Shown here piece by piece: positions 62,829 through 64,000 of a stretch of 64,000 bases of DNA. The stretch's first letter is position 1. Every line of letters begins with the position of its first letter. A model generated the notes under the pieces. It saw only the letters and a list, made by a program, of their open reading frames with translations, was not told where the DNA came from and did not search any database. This DNA comes from Fragum whitleyi (Eukaryota; Mollusca; Bivalvia; Cardiida; Cardiidae), in assembly GCA_948146395.1 (NCBI GenBank), contig OX411558.1:51469622-51533621 (forward strand), in the 5' to 3' direction. Both the position numbers and the translations under genes were made by a program.

Positions 62829-63177
62829 AAATAGAGGATGTTAAATGAGTGGTCATAGAATACCGAATTTATTAAACGAGTCATCTATAAACATAGAAAC
62901 GAGGCTTTGCCGAGTTTTTATCTGTTTATTGATGACGAGTTTAATAAATTCGGTATTTTATGAGCACTAATTTTATATTCTGTTTAAAGTATGACCCGAA
63001 TTTTAGCGAAAAATAGTCAAAAATCTTGAAATTCAACGTTTCAGCGGTTACAAAATAGCGTTGCTATTCGCTCTGAGCTCATTTGCATAGTAATACCACT
63101 AGTGTAATAACACACGTGTAATATCAAAAATATTCAACGGTATTATTTCACCCCGGCGACGTCGGTCATATTATAAT
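62829..63177. mobile_element. foldback element, copy B
   Basis: Same composite as copy A: AAATAGAGGATGTTAAATG, inverted repeat around GGCTTTGCC (62860-62957), then a body ending CATATTATAAT. Shorter than copy A by about 60 bp in the middle. Confidence 0.8.
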
Positions 63178-63309
63178 GAGTACTAATTCCTGGGCCATGA
63201 TAAAAGATCGCTTTTTGTTGCGTTTATGAACGGCAAAATATATTTGAAGTTTTTTAAAAGCAGTTTTTTTCTTCTTTTAATCGAAATGCCTTTGGATGAC
63301 GGCTTTTCG

Positions 63310-63520
63310 TTTAACAAGTTGCTTCTTGTTTATCCGCGTTATTGGTCGATACCCCGAAAATGAAATTATAGACTATCTGAACTATGCTCCTTAGTTGTGA
63401 GATATTGACACTCTTTAATAATAGTCTTTTCTGTGTATCGCACGCTGTGATAAGAAAAAGCAAAAAATATTTTTCCTTCTCAATTAATCTGTTCATTATT
63501 CCTTTCTGGTTGACAAACAA
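63310..63520 (-). pseudogene. small helical protein relic next to the ATPase-like gene
   Basis: Minus strand: EKEKYFLLFLITACDTQKRL then VNISQLRSIVQIVYNFIFG, predicted helical. Such a short ORF with a Q-L/I-x-x-I helix often accompanies the same invertebrate virus-like elements. A change of frame after NNADKQ and a TAA 12 codons later show decay. Role unknown. Confidence 0.35.
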
Positions 63521-63908
63521 TCATTACCTGACCCGACAGAATTTGCGATCTAAGCTTATATTTTTCGTCCGAGCCTGGGAAAATGTCTACTAGTAAATAT
63601 CCATGTGGCTTTGCTACGGCTAGCTTAAAAGCCGTCATGAAGTATTTAACTAGCCCAGGAAATATTTGATGTCCAAGATTTTGAACTTGTGATTCATCGC
63701 GGTTGTTTTTGAATAGGCAAAAATAATGCGTGTTTAAACTTATCGTTCGAAATTCTCTACCGGGACAAAACGCATTCTGACATAAAAGAAAGCAGAAGAA
63801 TTTCAGGTGATGTCCAAATTTGCAAAAGTCGTTGGCAACCGCCATATTGTTGGAGCTCTCAAACATCTCGTCACCAATCGTTAAAATTTTTTCGCCATGC
63901 ACATCCAT
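63480..63908 (-). pseudogene. packaging-ATPase-like C-terminal fragment
   Basis: 142 codons on the minus strand. A hydrophobic strand ending in acids (ILTIGDEMF, Walker-B-like) is followed by FCKFGHHLKFFCFLLCQNAF, ISLNTHYFCLFKNNRDESQ and YLLVDIFPGSDEKYKLR. Strand-DE, then a His pair, a QN sensor-like position and an Asn/Arg-rich loop is the order in the C-terminal half of FtsK/HerA-type packaging ATPases of Polinton- and adintovirus-like elements. The Walker A part would lie right of 63920, where a Helentron-like element begins. The frame is open, but Gly replaces the first acid often seen at Walker B. Resemblance-based call. Confidence 0.45.
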
Positions 63909-63919
63909 GTGCCATTTTT

Positions 63920-64000
63920 AGCTCACCTGAAGGTGAGCTATTGGGATCGTAGAGTGTCCGTCGTCAGTCGTGCGTCGTCCGTCGTGCGTCGTCAACAATT
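63920..64000 (+). mobile_element. Helentron-like 5' end, AGCTCACC family, leaves the window
   Basis: AGCTCACCTGAAGGTGAGC (hairpin with almost no loop), then GTCCGTCGTCAGTCGTGCG. It cuts the N-terminal side of the ATPase-like relic. Only the first 81 bp are visible. Confidence 0.88.

Overview
The window reads as a repeat-dominated, AT-rich invertebrate genome, most likely a bivalve mollusc. The reasons are the Helentron-like/pearl-type elements with cores of tandem units about 145-165 bp long, tRNA-headed SINEs ending in (ATTCAATC)n or (ATTCAAATC)n, and I-superfamily LINEs. I cannot name the species. There is no prokaryotic operon structure. Nearly all DNA is mobile elements nested in older mobile elements, plus pieces of perhaps one to three cellular genes.

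Layout. 0-6.9 kb: a minus-strand Helentron-like element, two SINEs, a hAT-like MITE, GC-palindrome repeats and a long hairpin. 6.7-9.9 kb: 3' half of an LTR retroelement (Env/F-like ORF, acidic ORF, polypurine tract, LTR with TATA box and poly(A) signal), cut by a LINE fragment. 11.5-13.5 kb: a Helentron-like element and two decayed minus-strand genes, one HExxH metallopeptidase-like and one coiled coil. 14.1-20.1 kb: LINE copy 1 (decayed). 22-24.3 kb: composite Helentron-like element and a transposase-like relic. 24.8-31.0 kb: LINE copy 2, both ORFs open. 31-41 kb: Helentron-like elements, SINEs, small gene relics, a minisatellite. 41.6-42.9 kb: tandemly duplicated YqaJ-nuclease-like relic. 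43.7-47.4 kb: three exons of a minus-strand gene for a secreted/type I membrane protein, its intron packed with nested Helentron-like elements. 47.6-49.1 kb: a complete 1.5 kb Helentron-like element. 50.3-60.9 kb: a minus-strand zinc-finger/type-B DNA polymerase relic broken by a SINE, a foldback element, LINE copy 3 and a Helentron-like element. 61.5-64 kb: more Helentron-like sequence and ATPase-like and small-ORF relics that may belong with the polymerase.

Three systems stand out. (1) At least four Helentron-like non-autonomous families share one plan despite unrelated sequence: a 5' hairpin with a tiny GAA-type loop, a GTCCGTC-rich tract, a tandem core, a subterminal inverted copy of the 5' end, a short 3' hairpin and a CTTGTT end. 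(2) LINEs of two subfamilies have base-paired 5'UTR elements whose stems covary, and a conserved 3' end with (ATTC)n whose tail resembles that of the SINEs. (3) A Polinton/adintovirus-like relic (polymerase, probable packaging ATPase, small helical ORF) serves as landing ground for later elements. Target-site duplications order many insertions.
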